DNA of 44,874 bases from Candidatus Omnitrophota bacterium (GTDB taxonomy: Bacteria; Omnitrophota; Gorgyraeia; Pluralincolimonadales; Pluralincolimonadaceae). The DNA is taken from the NCBI GenBank assembly GCA_041653595.1, contig JBAZFB010000012.1, positions 1-44,874 on the forward strand, written 5' to 3'. Positions 8,377 through 16,634 of this stretch are shown piece after piece. Both the position numbers and the translations under genes were made by a program. Within the stretch, counting starts at the first letter, position 1. Each line of letters starts with the position of its first letter. The notes under the pieces were generated by a model that searched no databases, was not told the DNA's origin, and saw nothing but the letters and a program-made list of their open reading frames with translations.

Positions 8377-8889
8377 ATGAAAAAAATTATCTTTTTTTGC
8401 ATTGTTCTTCTGCTTTTGGTCTTATTCTCTCCCGCGGTATTCGCCGTAGAGATGTGGCCCTTCGACTCCAGTTTGTCAACAAACTCTGTATGGCAATTCG
8501 ACCTTGGCCAGAAACCTTCTATTTACGTAAACCTTCCGGAACCGGTTGAGCAGGGCCTGTGGACTTCTAAGGTTTTCAGCGATTGGAAGATAGGTACGAC
8601 GCTTAAAGGTGAAGACAACCAGGAAGGCCTTTATTTCAGGCAGGAATACCAGTTGGACCTCCCTTCAACTTTTAACTGGTCCGACAAGTCAAATGTCGGT
8701 ACTTGGAATGTCGTCGTAGATTATGGATATTATCGGTTGGGATCAACCGAATATTTCCGATCCGGCATCGCGTACACCTCTTTTAACATCATTGACCCCA
8801 ATCCTAATACCGCCCCGGAACCTGTCGCCACAGTACTTTTTTTGGCGGGCGGGGCGACACTAGCGGTAAGACGCCTGCGTAAAAAGTAA
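8377..8889 (+). CDS. PEP-CTERM-tagged exported protein of unknown function
   Basis: This 170-residue protein has a signal peptide (1-23, ending SPAVFA) and a C-terminal PEP-CTERM sorting tag. The tag consists of APEP near residue 147, a hydrophobic segment (VATVLFLAGGATLAV) and the basic end RRLRKK. In known systems exosortase (EpsH/XrtA type) recognises this tag and releases the protein to the surface or matrix. No exosortase lies in the window. The middle part (residues 25-140) has no domain I recognise and is rich in Trp, Tyr and Ser, as in a small beta-sandwich. The gene is divergent from the TPR-barrel/FecR operon with paired -35 elements, which suggests joint control. It ends seven bases from the convergent CHASE2 gene. 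The longer frame opening at 8343 is out of phase and is not the gene. Confidence 0.85.
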   Translation: MKKIIFFCIVLLLLVLFSPAVFAVEMWPFDSSLSTNSVWQFDLGQKPSIYVNLPEPVEQGLWTSKVFSDWKIGTTLKGEDNQEGLYFRQEYQLDLPSTFNWSDKSNVGTWNVVVDYGYYRLGSTEYFRSGIAYTSFNIIDPNPNTAPEPVATVLFLAGGATLAVRRLRKK

Positions 8890-8896
8890 TACCCTT

Positions 8897-10789
8897 CTAT
8901 TTTATCTTCAATACTATAACAGTCATATCATCATGCTGCGGCATTCCTTCGCTGAATTTCTCGACTTCCCCTACCAGCTTATCGGCCAGTCCTTGGGCCG
9001 GAAGCCGCCTGTTCAAGAATGCCGTATCGAGTATTTGTTTCTCGCCGAATTCCTTCTTGTTCTTGTCCCTCGCCTCTGATATGCCGTCCGTATACATCAC
9101 GAATACGTCTCCGGATGAAACATCGAACTCATCGGCCATGAACTCCGAGCCGGGGATGATCCCGATCGGGCTTCCCACCGATTGCGTCAGCGCCACCACG
9201 TCCCCGGAATTTTTCACCCAGATGAGCGGGTTATGGCCGCCGTTCGAATATTTTATCTTCCTCTCCTTGGGTTTGTAGATAAGGTACTGGAGGGTGACGA
9301 ACATCCCGGAGACCCCTTCTTCCACGAGCCTGTCGTTTATCGCGGTAAGGGCTTCGTCCGGTTCATTGAAGTCATGGGAAAGCCCGCGGAAATCCGCCAT
9401 TGCCTTAGCCATGAATAAGGCGGCCGGAACGCCTTTGCCGGAGACATCCCCGATGACGATCCCCAGCCTGTCTTCCTTTAATTTAACTACATCAAAAAGC
9501 AATTTTATGAAATCGTAAAAATCCCCTCCCACATGCTTTGCAGGCACGAACTTGACCCCCAATTCGACGCCTGCCGTCCCGGGAAGGTTTTGGGGCAGCA
9601 GCGATTGCTGTATCCGGCTCGCTATCTGGAGCTCCTTTTCTATAAGGCCCTTTTCAAACCTCGTGATTATGAACTGGTTAAGGGTCACGGCAGGATACGC
9701 TACGCACAGCAAGATCAGTATGCTTACATAATCTAACCATATATTAAAGAAAGAAAATGAAACATACGATACGGCCAATATTCCCGCCGACAGTACCGCG
9801 AAAAATGCCAGGCCTTCGAAAGGGGTCCTCTTCGGGAGCGTAATACCGATGGTTGTCCCAATAATGAGAAGTAAAAGAAGTATCTTCCACCCGTCTACCC
9901 TCTTGATGAAGTCCCTTGTCAGTATGGTGTTTATCGCGCTCGCCCTTATGCCTACGCCCGGGTACAAGGTGGACACCGGCGTAGCCCAGAAGTCCTCGCT
10001 CCCCGTCGCGGTCAATCCTATTATGACGATCTTGTCCTTCAGGGTTTTCAGGTCCACGGCCGGCTTCTCTCCGTCCTGCGCCTGGACTCCTGACAAGGCC
10101 ACAGCCGCATAAGATATCCTTTTAAATCCGGCATAAGCCCCGGGATAGTTTATCCACATCATCCTGTTAGCGTCGGTCCTGACATCGAGTTTTTCGAATG
10201 ATGTGCCTAAAAAATGCGCGGCCGCGAGCGCGTCCAGGGAGAGATATTTTTTTCCTTTATGGGTGAGCTCTACCGGGACCTTCCTGACCTTACCGTCCGG
10301 CTCTACGAGGATGTTCACGAAACCTACGCCTTTAGCGTTCCGCTGTAATTCCGGTAAAGGCAATGTGATATCCCTGGGTTTGACGATGTTCTTTTTTAGG
10401 TCATCCTGGCGGAGCTCGAAGAACGCCGAATAAAATACGTTTCCGGTTATCTTCGTCTGCTTCGAGAGCAGTTCATCCTCGGCCGGCTTATCTTCCTCCG
10501 GCTCGCTGAAGATGATATCGAATACGATGGTCTTAGGGCCGTAATCATCGATAATATCCAGCAATTCGGCGTGATATCCCCTGTCCCACGGCCACCTGCC
10601 GAAGGCCTTAAGCGACGCGTCGTCTATCTCTATGACGACTATATCTGTGCTTGCCGGCCGCGGCCCGCGCAACTTGAAAAGAATGTCGATCCCTTGGTAT
10701 TCGGCGAGCTCAAGAAGGCCCAGCAAATAGGCGAGCCCTATGACCGTCACGCAAATAAGCCCTATTAAAAGCCCGCTTTTCTTTTTCAT
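8897..10789 (-). CDS. CHASE2-sensor serine phosphatase (SpoIIE/RsbU-type PP2C)
   Basis: This 630-residue protein has a membrane helix (residues 7-27) and an extracytoplasmic CHASE2 domain (about 33-290, with typical VVIEIDDASLKAFGRWPWDR and TIVFDIIFSEP). Three closely spaced membrane helices follow (about 302-375), then a short coiled linker (IEKELQIASRIQQSLLP) and a PP2C domain (about 408-630). The metal-binding aspartates are present: GGDFYD (D423), GDVSGKG (D448), MYTDG (D568) and QHDD (D620, D621). Such proteins dephosphorylate an anti-sigma-factor antagonist and trigger partner switching, so this one probably senses an envelope signal; no antagonist or anti-sigma gene is in the window. 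The start used is the ATG at 10789, which overlaps the dinG stop as ATGA; an ATG six codons upstream (10807) is also possible. It is the last gene of the recA-to-trp run. Confidence 0.9.
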   Translation of the reverse strand: MKKKSGLLIGLICVTVIGLAYLLGLLELAEYQGIDILFKLRGPRPASTDIVVIEIDDASLKAFGRWPWDRGYHAELLDIIDDYGPKTIVFDIIFSEPEEDKPAEDELLSKQTKITGNVFYSAFFELRQDDLKKNIVKPRDITLPLPELQRNAKGVGFVNILVEPDGKVRKVPVELTHKGKKYLSLDALAAAHFLGTSFEKLDVRTDANRMMWINYPGAYAGFKRISYAAVALSGVQAQDGEKPAVDLKTLKDKIVIIGLTATGSEDFWATPVSTLYPGVGIRASAINTILTRDFIKRVDGWKILLLLLIIGTTIGITLPKRTPFEGLAFFAVLSAGILAVSYVSFSFFNIWLDYVSILILLCVAYPAVTLNQFIITRFEKGLIEKELQIASRIQQSLLPQNLPGTAGVELGVKFVPAKHVGGDFYDFIKLLFDVVKLKEDRLGIVIGDVSGKGVPAALFMAKAMADFRGLSHDFNEPDEALTAINDRLVEEGVSGMFVTLQYLIYKPKERKIKYSNGGHNPLIWVKNSGDVVALTQSVGSPIGIIPGSEFMADEFDVSSGDVFVMYTDGISEARDKNKKEFGEKQILDTAFLNRRLPAQGLADKLVGEVEKFSEGMPQHDDMTVIVLKIK

Positions 10790-12807
10790 TCTATTATTAT
10801 CTCGCATTCCGGCAGGGCCGACAAGAACTTCCTGCCGTAGGGTTTGTGCAATATCCTGCTGTCCAGGATCACTACGATGCCGGTATCGTATTTTGTGCGC
10901 ACCAGCCTGCCGAAACCCTGTTTTAATTTCAATATCGCCTGCGGGAGGCTGTAATCCTGGAACGGGTCCCCGCCCTCATCTTTTATCTTTTCCATCCTCG
11001 CCTCTGCGATCGGGTGGTCAGGCACGGCGAAGGGCAGCCTCGTGATGATGACATTGCTCAACGCCTCGCCCGGCACATCGACGCCTGTCCAGAACGAATC
11101 GACGCCGAATATCACCGAGCCGACGTCGCGCTTGAAAGCCTCGAGCATCTTTGTGCGCGGGAGCCCGGCGCCCTGTTTCAATACCGGGATCCCCAGGTCG
11201 TGCAGGAAAGGCGCGGTCTCCTCATACACATCGTCCATGAACCTGTAGCTCGTGAAGAGAACGAACGCCCTTCCTTCGGTCCGCTCAAGGTAAACCTTCA
11301 ATTTATTGACGACCTCCGACCTGTATTTATCGTAGTCGTTAGGGTCAGGCATTTTTTTCGGGATATGGATCTTGACGTTATTGGCGTAATCGAACGGAGA
11401 GCCCAGTAATTTTTCGGCGCATCTCTTCAGCCCGAGGCGGCTCTTTATGTATTCGAAATTCTTCTCGGTCGATAACGTGGCGCTTGTAAGCACGACCGTA
11501 TCTATCCTCGAGAAGAGCATCCCGTTGAGCGCCGGGGCAATGTTGATGGGCGCGCAATCGAGCGATATCCTGCGATACCGCCAGCTTGCGGCCCGCAGGC
11601 TGCCCGTGGGCCGCAAGCTGCCCGATACCTCCGCCCAATAGACGTAATCCGGCGCGCCCATTGTCAGGAACGTTTCCAATGCCTGGATTAGCGCGTCCGT
11701 CCTGTTCATATAATATTTGAAGTCCACCTCTTCCTCTTTCGAGCGGGCCCGCTCGAACCTGTCCTCGAGCATCCCGGAGAGTCTCTTAAGCGGGTTCGAG
11801 AGGCAATCATCAACGAAATCCGGCTGCCTGACCCTGCGTATGTTATCCCTTTCAAGCCAGTCCGCGACCCCGTCGAAAAACCTGTCCGAGGCCTTCCTAA
11901 GATCCGATACATAATCTTTCAGGCCGTCGTCACTTACCGAAGTCAGGAACCCTTTCTTCTTCGAAGGATTGTAGAGGGAATCCAGGAGGTATTTCACCTT
12001 AAAGTTTGATATCTCGTAGCCGAGATGCTCGGTAGCCACATCTTCGATCGTATGCGCCTCGTCGAAGACGACGCATGAATAATTCGGCAGGAGCGAGTAT
12101 TCGGATTGGCGCAGGGCGAGGTCGGAAAAGAACAGGTGGTGGTTCACGACCAGCAGGTCCGCCTCCTGCATATTGTTGCGCGCCTTCATCAGAAAACAAT
12201 CGTTCCTGTATGGGCATTTTTTCCCGAGGCAGGTGTCAGGCTCGCAGCAGACCCTCTCCCACACCTTCGGGTTGGGTTCATCCTCGAAATCCGAACGCGA
12301 GCCGTCTGTCGTGGCCTTGGACCAGGCTAGGATATTCCGCAGGTCGCCGACCTCCTCCTTCGATTCGAAGAGGTCCGTCCTCGAAGAGAAGACCCTGTTG
12401 AGCCTCCTGAGGCAGAGATAATTAGAACGGCCCTTTACCAGGCAGTAAGTGAAGTCGAACGGCATGACGGTCTTGATGAACGGAATATCTTTTTTTACGA
12501 GCTGTTCCTGGAGGCTTATGGTGTTTGTGGAGATGACCGCTTTTTTACCGGATGAGACCGCGGAATCTATCAGGGGCACAAGATAAGCGAAAGATTTTCC
12601 GACGCCGGTGCCGGCCTCGGTTATAAGATGCCTCCTCTTCCTGATGGCTTCCTCTACGGCCTTCGCCATCTCTCCCTGTTGCGGGCGGAATTCGTAATCT
12701 TTAAAGGCGTTCGCGAGCAACCCGCCCTTGCCGAAAAATCCCTCCGCGTCGATATTAACGCCCGGATCATCGGTGCCTGTGAGCAACGGGCTGTTAGGTA
12801 AGATCAT
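10786..12807 (-). CDS. dinG: DinG/XPD-family ATP-dependent DNA helicase
   Basis: This is a superfamily-2 helicase of 673 residues that unwinds DNA 5' to 3' and in characterised relatives resolves R-loops and repair intermediates. Walker A is EAGTGVGKS (64-72) and the DEAH box is VVFDEAHTIEDVA (D249-H252). The four-cysteine iron-sulphur cluster site is C132 with C193, C198 and C204 (TCLGKKCPYRNDC). Motif V/VI near the end is QGFGRLVRTKYDTG. The ATG directly follows the htpX stop. Residues about 396-408 (SGSLRPTGSLRAASWRY) form an odd extra loop before the conserved LDCAPINIAP segment; its DNA is a perfect 13-base-arm hairpin. The enzyme motifs are intact around it. The gene symbol is family-level; a YoaA-like role is equally possible. 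Confidence 0.9.
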   Translation of the reverse strand: MILPNSPLLTGTDDPGVNIDAEGFFGKGGLLANAFKDYEFRPQQGEMAKAVEEAIRKRRHLITEAGTGVGKSFAYLVPLIDSAVSSGKKAVISTNTISLQEQLVKKDIPFIKTVMPFDFTYCLVKGRSNYLCLRRLNRVFSSRTDLFESKEEVGDLRNILAWSKATTDGSRSDFEDEPNPKVWERVCCEPDTCLGKKCPYRNDCFLMKARNNMQEADLLVVNHHLFFSDLALRQSEYSLLPNYSCVVFDEAHTIEDVATEHLGYEISNFKVKYLLDSLYNPSKKKGFLTSVSDDGLKDYVSDLRKASDRFFDGVADWLERDNIRRVRQPDFVDDCLSNPLKRLSGMLEDRFERARSKEEEVDFKYYMNRTDALIQALETFLTMGAPDYVYWAEVSGSLRPTGSLRAASWRYRRISLDCAPINIAPALNGMLFSRIDTVVLTSATLSTEKNFEYIKSRLGLKRCAEKLLGSPFDYANNVKIHIPKKMPDPNDYDKYRSEVVNKLKVYLERTEGRAFVLFTSYRFMDDVYEETAPFLHDLGIPVLKQGAGLPRTKMLEAFKRDVGSVIFGVDSFWTGVDVPGEALSNVIITRLPFAVPDHPIAEARMEKIKDEGGDPFQDYSLPQAILKLKQGFGRLVRTKYDTGIVVILDSRILHKPYGRKFLSALPECEIIIE
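11582..11620. repeat. Perfect 13-base inverted repeat inside dinG
   Basis: CAGCTTGCGGCCC (11582-11594) and its exact complement GGGCCGCAAGCTG (11608-11620) flank 13 bases. In the protein this gives the repeated tetrapeptide GSLR-PT-GSLR. Perfect palindromes of this size are unusual inside coding sequence and may mark an inserted palindromic element that kept the frame. Confidence 0.7.
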
Positions 12808-13665
12808 CTATCTCGGGCTTATCGCAAGTTCCTCCAGCCGCGCGATCCTGCGTTCGATAGGAGGATGCGTGCTGAAGAGGTTAGTGAAGCCGCCGCCTGT
12901 GAGCGGATTGACGATAAATAAATGCGCGGTCGTCGGGTTCGCCTGCATCGGCACCTGGCGCGAGTAATTATAGAGTTTCCTTAACGCGTTCGCCAGCGAG
13001 AGAGGCCTTCCGCACAATTTGGCGCCGGATTCATCGGCCATATACTCCCTCGAGCGGGAGATCGCCAATTGTATGAGCGTCGCGACTATGGGAGCGAGAA
13101 TAGCTATTATCAACAAGGCGAGCGGGTTTCCGCCTTCCCTGTCGTTATCCCTTCCGCCGACGCCTCCGAATATTGCCGCCCATCTCGCCATATCCGAAAG
13201 CATATATATCGCGCCGGCGACTGTGGCGACTACGGTCATGATCAGGGTATCCCTGTTATGGACGTGGGAAAGCTCGTGGGAGATGACGCCTTCGAGTTCG
13301 TCGTCGCTTAATAAGCGCAATATGCCTTCGGTCACGGCCACAGAAGCGTGCGCAGGGTTGCGTCCCGTAGCGAACGCGTTAGGTGTCTCAACGGGGATTA
13401 TATAGATCTTCGGTTTTGGGATATCGGTTTTGGTCGCCAGGTTCTGGACTATCCTGTGGATCTTCGGGTAATCCCGGAGCGGCGCCTCTTTTGCTTTATA
13501 CATCATCAGGACTATCTTGTCGGAAAACCAGTATGAGAAGAAGTTCATCAGGACCGCGAGGCCGAAGGCTATGATCATCCCGTTCCTGCCGCCTATGAAG
13601 TTTCCCACAAAGATAAGCAGGAGCGTAAGTAATGTCAGGAAAAATACCGTTTTGAATACGTTCAT
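12808..13665 (-). CDS. htpX: HtpX membrane zinc metalloprotease
   Basis: HtpX is an M48B inner-membrane protease that degrades misfolded membrane proteins in the cytoplasm. The 285-residue length is normal. Two N-terminal membrane helices (about 6-24 and 29-47) are followed by the zinc motif HELSH (H130, E131, H134) and the third ligand Glu207 in SRSREYMADE. Further hydrophobic segments lie at about 142-158 and 181-202. The C-terminal STHPPIERRIARLEEL is a family hallmark. A Shine-Dalgarno-like GGAGG lies just before the ATG, 14 bases after the PilZ gene. The gene sits between the PilZ and dinG genes in the long minus-strand run. I see no sign of a dedicated heat-shock or CpxR-type promoter here. 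Confidence 0.96.
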   Translation of the reverse strand: MNVFKTVFFLTLLTLLLIFVGNFIGGRNGMIIAFGLAVLMNFFSYWFSDKIVLMMYKAKEAPLRDYPKIHRIVQNLATKTDIPKPKIYIIPVETPNAFATGRNPAHASVAVTEGILRLLSDDELEGVISHELSHVHNRDTLIMTVVATVAGAIYMLSDMARWAAIFGGVGGRDNDREGGNPLALLIIAILAPIVATLIQLAISRSREYMADESGAKLCGRPLSLANALRKLYNYSRQVPMQANPTTAHLFIVNPLTGGGFTNLFSTHPPIERRIARLEELAISPR

Positions 13666-13679
13666 CTTTAAACTACCTC

Positions 13680-14222
13680 CTAGAGATTCTTTATCTCGGA
13701 TACTTCTTTATCTATCAGGTGCGCGACTTCGGAGATCTCTTTGATCGCGTTATCGACCGCCTTCTTGAAGTAGATGGCCCCGGGATGCCTCTCCCCGAGC
13801 TCGACCAGGCGCGCGCCCATGTCAATAAGCGTCAGGTACATCTTCTTAAGCTCCTGGGCGTCCTTGTAGTTCCTGAACTTCCTGTTCAGGAACTTTACCA
13901 GCTCCTTCTTCTCTTCCGTGTCGATCTTCGTGAACCTTACTCCGATGCCGGGATAATACGTGGGATTCTTGTCCTTATCGGCTATCCAGGCCACCCGCCC
14001 GGTAACGTCTATGGGATGGGAGACCGTCGGCAGCGAGAACTCCAGGTCCATGTCCATCCCTAGCTTGAATTTTTTGTTGGTCTTGAGGAAGAGGCCGTGC
14101 TGGGCGAAATTTTTCGACCTGAAAAGGTAAGCCTTGCTGCTTGCGGACTTATCCTTTTTTCGGTGCCACTTGACCTCGACGTCCAGCGCCAGGCGGCGGT
14201 GCAATCTCTTGTTGGAAGCCAT
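13680..14222 (-). CDS. PilZ-domain protein, probable c-di-GMP effector
   Basis: The 180-residue protein has an N-terminal PilZ domain (about 5-110) and a helical C-terminal part (115-180) with a heptad-like pattern that may form a coiled coil. The RxxxR-like motif is KRLHRRL at residues 5-11. The second motif, normally D/N-x-S-x-x-G, reads NFAQHG (38-43), so the serine is replaced by alanine and c-di-GMP affinity may be reduced. The following strand GRVAWIADKDKNP and PGIGVRF fit the family. The partner process cannot be read from the sequence. It lies 14 bases after trpF and 14 before htpX with an AAAGGA ribosome site, so it is co-transcribed with amino-acid genes without an obvious functional link. 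Confidence 0.85.
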   Translation of the reverse strand: MASNKRLHRRLALDVEVKWHRKKDKSASSKAYLFRSKNFAQHGLFLKTNKKFKLGMDMDLEFSLPTVSHPIDVTGRVAWIADKDKNPTYYPGIGVRFTKIDTEEKKELVKFLNRKFRNYKDAQELKKMYLTLIDMGARLVELGERHPGAIYFKKAVDNAIKEISEVAHLIDKEVSEIKNL

Positions 14223-14236
14223 TTCGGATCCTTTCG

Positions 14237-14857
14237 CTATTTAATATCCTTCGCTTTTTCGATGAAACTCTTCATCAGGCCGTGGTCCTTCCTGCCCGGG
14301 GCGGCCTCAAGCCTGCTCGAGGCGTCCACGCCGTAAGGCCTTGCCTTTTTTATCGCCGACTTAACGTTGCCGGCGTCGAGTCCGCCCGCGAGGATCACGG
14401 GTTTACCGGACTTTTTCGCTTTTGCGGCCAGGGACCAATCGAATCTAACGCCCGTGCCGCCGCTCTTCCCCTCCACGAATGAATCGAGCAGGAAAGCGTC
14501 CGCGGGATACCGTCCCAACCCCTTCAGGCTATCCCCGCCTTTGATGCGGACCGCCTTTATTATTTTATAGTATTTATTGAGCCCTTTGCAATAGTCCGAG
14601 GATTCGTCCCCGTGCAGTTGGAGGAGGTCGAGCCGGCAATCGCGGGCTATCTTAAGCACTCTTCCTTTTTTTTCGTTTACAAAAACCCCCACCGTGACCA
14701 CGTATGGGGGCAATTTCATTATTATATCCTTCGCTTTCTTCGGCGCGATCCCCCGCCGGCTTTTAGCGAAGACGAAACCCAGGGCGTCAGCCCCGTAACG
14801 GCAGGCGGCCTCGGCGTCTTTATAATTGGTTATACCGCAGATCTTCACTTTTACCAA
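14237..14857 (-). CDS. trpF: Phosphoribosylanthranilate isomerase
   Basis: TrpF converts phosphoribosylanthranilate to the carboxyphenylamino-deoxyribulose phosphate in tryptophan synthesis. It is a 206-residue single TIM barrel. The start VKVKICGIT contains the general base Cys7, and the general acid is probably Asp125 in AFLLDSF. Phosphate-loop motifs ILAGGLDAGNV and GVDASSRLE are present, the latter a variant of the usual DVSSGVE, with Gly-Val changed to Arg-Leu. The gene overlaps trpC by seven bases and is the last of the trp block. It is separate from trpC, unlike the fused enzyme of enteric bacteria. Confidence 0.96.
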   Translation of the reverse strand: MVKVKICGITNYKDAEAACRYGADALGFVFAKSRRGIAPKKAKDIIMKLPPYVVTVGVFVNEKKGRVLKIARDCRLDLLQLHGDESSDYCKGLNKYYKIIKAVRIKGGDSLKGLGRYPADAFLLDSFVEGKSGGTGVRFDWSLAAKAKKSGKPVILAGGLDAGNVKSAIKKARPYGVDASSRLEAAPGRKDHGLMKSFIEKAKDIK

Positions 14858-15627
14858 GCCATCACCCTCTTTACCTCGGCGCCGATGTCGTCGGCCTCCA
14901 TGAAGACCGTCCCGATAAGCACGGCCTTTACCCCTATTGAGGCAAGGGACTGCACGTCTTCCGGCTCCCTGACGCCGCTCTCCGAGACGATTATCTTACC
15001 GGGCGCGACCTTCTCGATCAATTCACGTGTTATATTAAGGTCGGTCTCTAGAGTCCTGAGGTTCCTGTTATTGATCCCGATTATCTCCGCCTCTATCCCG
15101 AGCGCCTTGTCGAGGTCGCGCTGGTCGTGGACCTCTATGATGGCGTCCATGCCGAGGGACTTGGCCTCGTGGAAGAGCGCTTTAAGCATGCCCCTGTCGA
15201 GCGCAGCGGCAATAAGGAGCACCGCGTCGGCGCCGGCTATGGCCGTCTCAAATATCTGGTATTCGGATATGATAAAATCCTTTCGCAGGATAGGCAGGTC
15301 GACGGCCTGCCTCACCGCTTTGAGATGGTCCAGGCTGCCCTGGAAATATTTATCCTCTGTCAGGACGGATAACGCGGCCGCGCCGCTCTTCTTATATATC
15401 CTCGCTATTACTTCAGGGTCATATTCATGCCTTATCACGCCGTGCGAGGGCGACGCCTTTTTCAATTCGGCGATCAGGTTTATCCTGCCGCCCCTGGAGA
15501 TAGCCGCCTTGAAGCCGCGGTTCTTGACCGGGGAAGCCGCCCTCTCGATCTCGTCGAGAGGCAAAGTTTCCTGCGCTTTTTCCATTTTGTGTTTCTTGTG
15601 TTCGATTATATCTTCGAGACCTATCAT
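14851..15627 (-). CDS. trpC: Indole-3-glycerol-phosphate synthase
   Basis: TrpC closes the indole ring to give indole-3-glycerol phosphate. It is a 258-residue TIM barrel of normal length for the stand-alone enzyme. Catalytic and phosphate motifs are all present: AELKKASPSHG (Glu54, Lys56), LRKDFIISEYQ, EVHDQRDLD, GINNRNLRTLETDL and VSESGV. The ATG overlaps the trpD stop by four bases and the gene ends seven bases inside trpF, so the three are translationally coupled. No unusual features are seen. Confidence 0.97.
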   Translation of the reverse strand: MIGLEDIIEHKKHKMEKAQETLPLDEIERAASPVKNRGFKAAISRGGRINLIAELKKASPSHGVIRHEYDPEVIARIYKKSGAAALSVLTEDKYFQGSLDHLKAVRQAVDLPILRKDFIISEYQIFETAIAGADAVLLIAAALDRGMLKALFHEAKSLGMDAIIEVHDQRDLDKALGIEAEIIGINNRNLRTLETDLNITRELIEKVAPGKIIVSESGVREPEDVQSLASIGVKAVLIGTVFMEADDIGAEVKRVMAW

Positions 15628-16634
15628 GAGCTTGCCGCCTCCTTTAATGCCTGGAGTTTACCGAGCGCCATCCCGGACTCTATCGACTCTTCGGCCAATT
15701 GTATGCCCTCTTTGATGTTCAACGCCTTATCCGCCGCGTATATGGCGCAGCCGGCGTTTAACACTACGATATCATACTTAGGGCCTTTCTCGCCGCTCAG
15801 GATATCCATCGCTATCTTCGCGTTCTCGGCGGGCTCCCCGCCTTTCAGGTCACCGGGCAGGGCCTTCTTTATCCCGAAATCCCGCGGAGAGATCCCGTAG
15901 GTCTTTACCCTTCCGCCTTTTAGTTCGGATATCTGTGTCCTGTCAGTAGTGGTCACTTCGTCGAGCCCGTCTTTCCCGTTGACGACGAGCGCGTGTTTTG
16001 AGCCCAATCTCCCGAGAGCTTTCGCGATGGGCTCTGTCAATTCCCGGTCGTATACGCCCAATAACTGGTTTGTGGCGCCGGCAGGGTTGGTCATCGGGCC
16101 CAGGATGTTAAATATCGTCCTTATGCCTATCTCCTTGCGCGGGCCTACCGCGTATTGCATCGCCTTGTGCAGCGCCGGCGCAAAAAGGAACCCGATGCCG
16201 GCCTCATCTATACACTTCGAGACCGTATGTTCCTCCGCGTCGATATTTACGCCCAGAGCCTTCAGCAGGTCTGCGCTCCCGCATTTGGAAGAGACGCTCC
16301 TGTTGCCGTGCTTGGCGACGATGACCCCGGCGCCTGCCGTGACAAAAGCCGTAACCGTCGAGACGTTAAAGGTCTGGCATTCGTCGCCGCCGGTCCCGCA
16401 GGTATCCAGCACGACCTGGTGCCTCGTCTTTATCTTTGTGGCGTGCCTGCGCATGATCTCTGCCGCGCCGGTTATCTCGTCGATCGTCTCTCCCTTTATC
16501 CGCATCGCGGTAAGGAAAGCGGCGATCTGCGACGGCTGCGCCTGCCCGGTCATGATCTCCTCCATCGCGAGCTCTATCTCGTTCTTGGAGAGGTCTTCGC
16601 ATTTCACTAATTTGGCTATCGCTTCTCTTATCAT
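15624..16634 (-). CDS. trpD: Anthranilate phosphoribosyltransferase
   Basis: TrpD transfers the phosphoribosyl group from PRPP to anthranilate. It has 336 residues. The PRPP/metal loop CGTGGDE (79-85) is followed by FNVSTVTAFV, then KHGNRSVSSKCGSADLL for the anthranilate and magnesium sites. GPMTNPAGATNQLLGVY and the DE of LDEVTTT complete the family pattern. It starts one base inside the trpG stop (TAATG type) and ends overlapping trpC by four bases. TrpG and TrpD are separate proteins here. Confidence 0.97.
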   Translation of the reverse strand: MIREAIAKLVKCEDLSKNEIELAMEEIMTGQAQPSQIAAFLTAMRIKGETIDEITGAAEIMRRHATKIKTRHQVVLDTCGTGGDECQTFNVSTVTAFVTAGAGVIVAKHGNRSVSSKCGSADLLKALGVNIDAEEHTVSKCIDEAGIGFLFAPALHKAMQYAVGPRKEIGIRTIFNILGPMTNPAGATNQLLGVYDRELTEPIAKALGRLGSKHALVVNGKDGLDEVTTTDRTQISELKGGRVKTYGISPRDFGIKKALPGDLKGGEPAENAKIAMDILSGEKGPKYDIVVLNAGCAIYAADKALNIKEGIQLAEESIESGMALGKLQALKEAASS

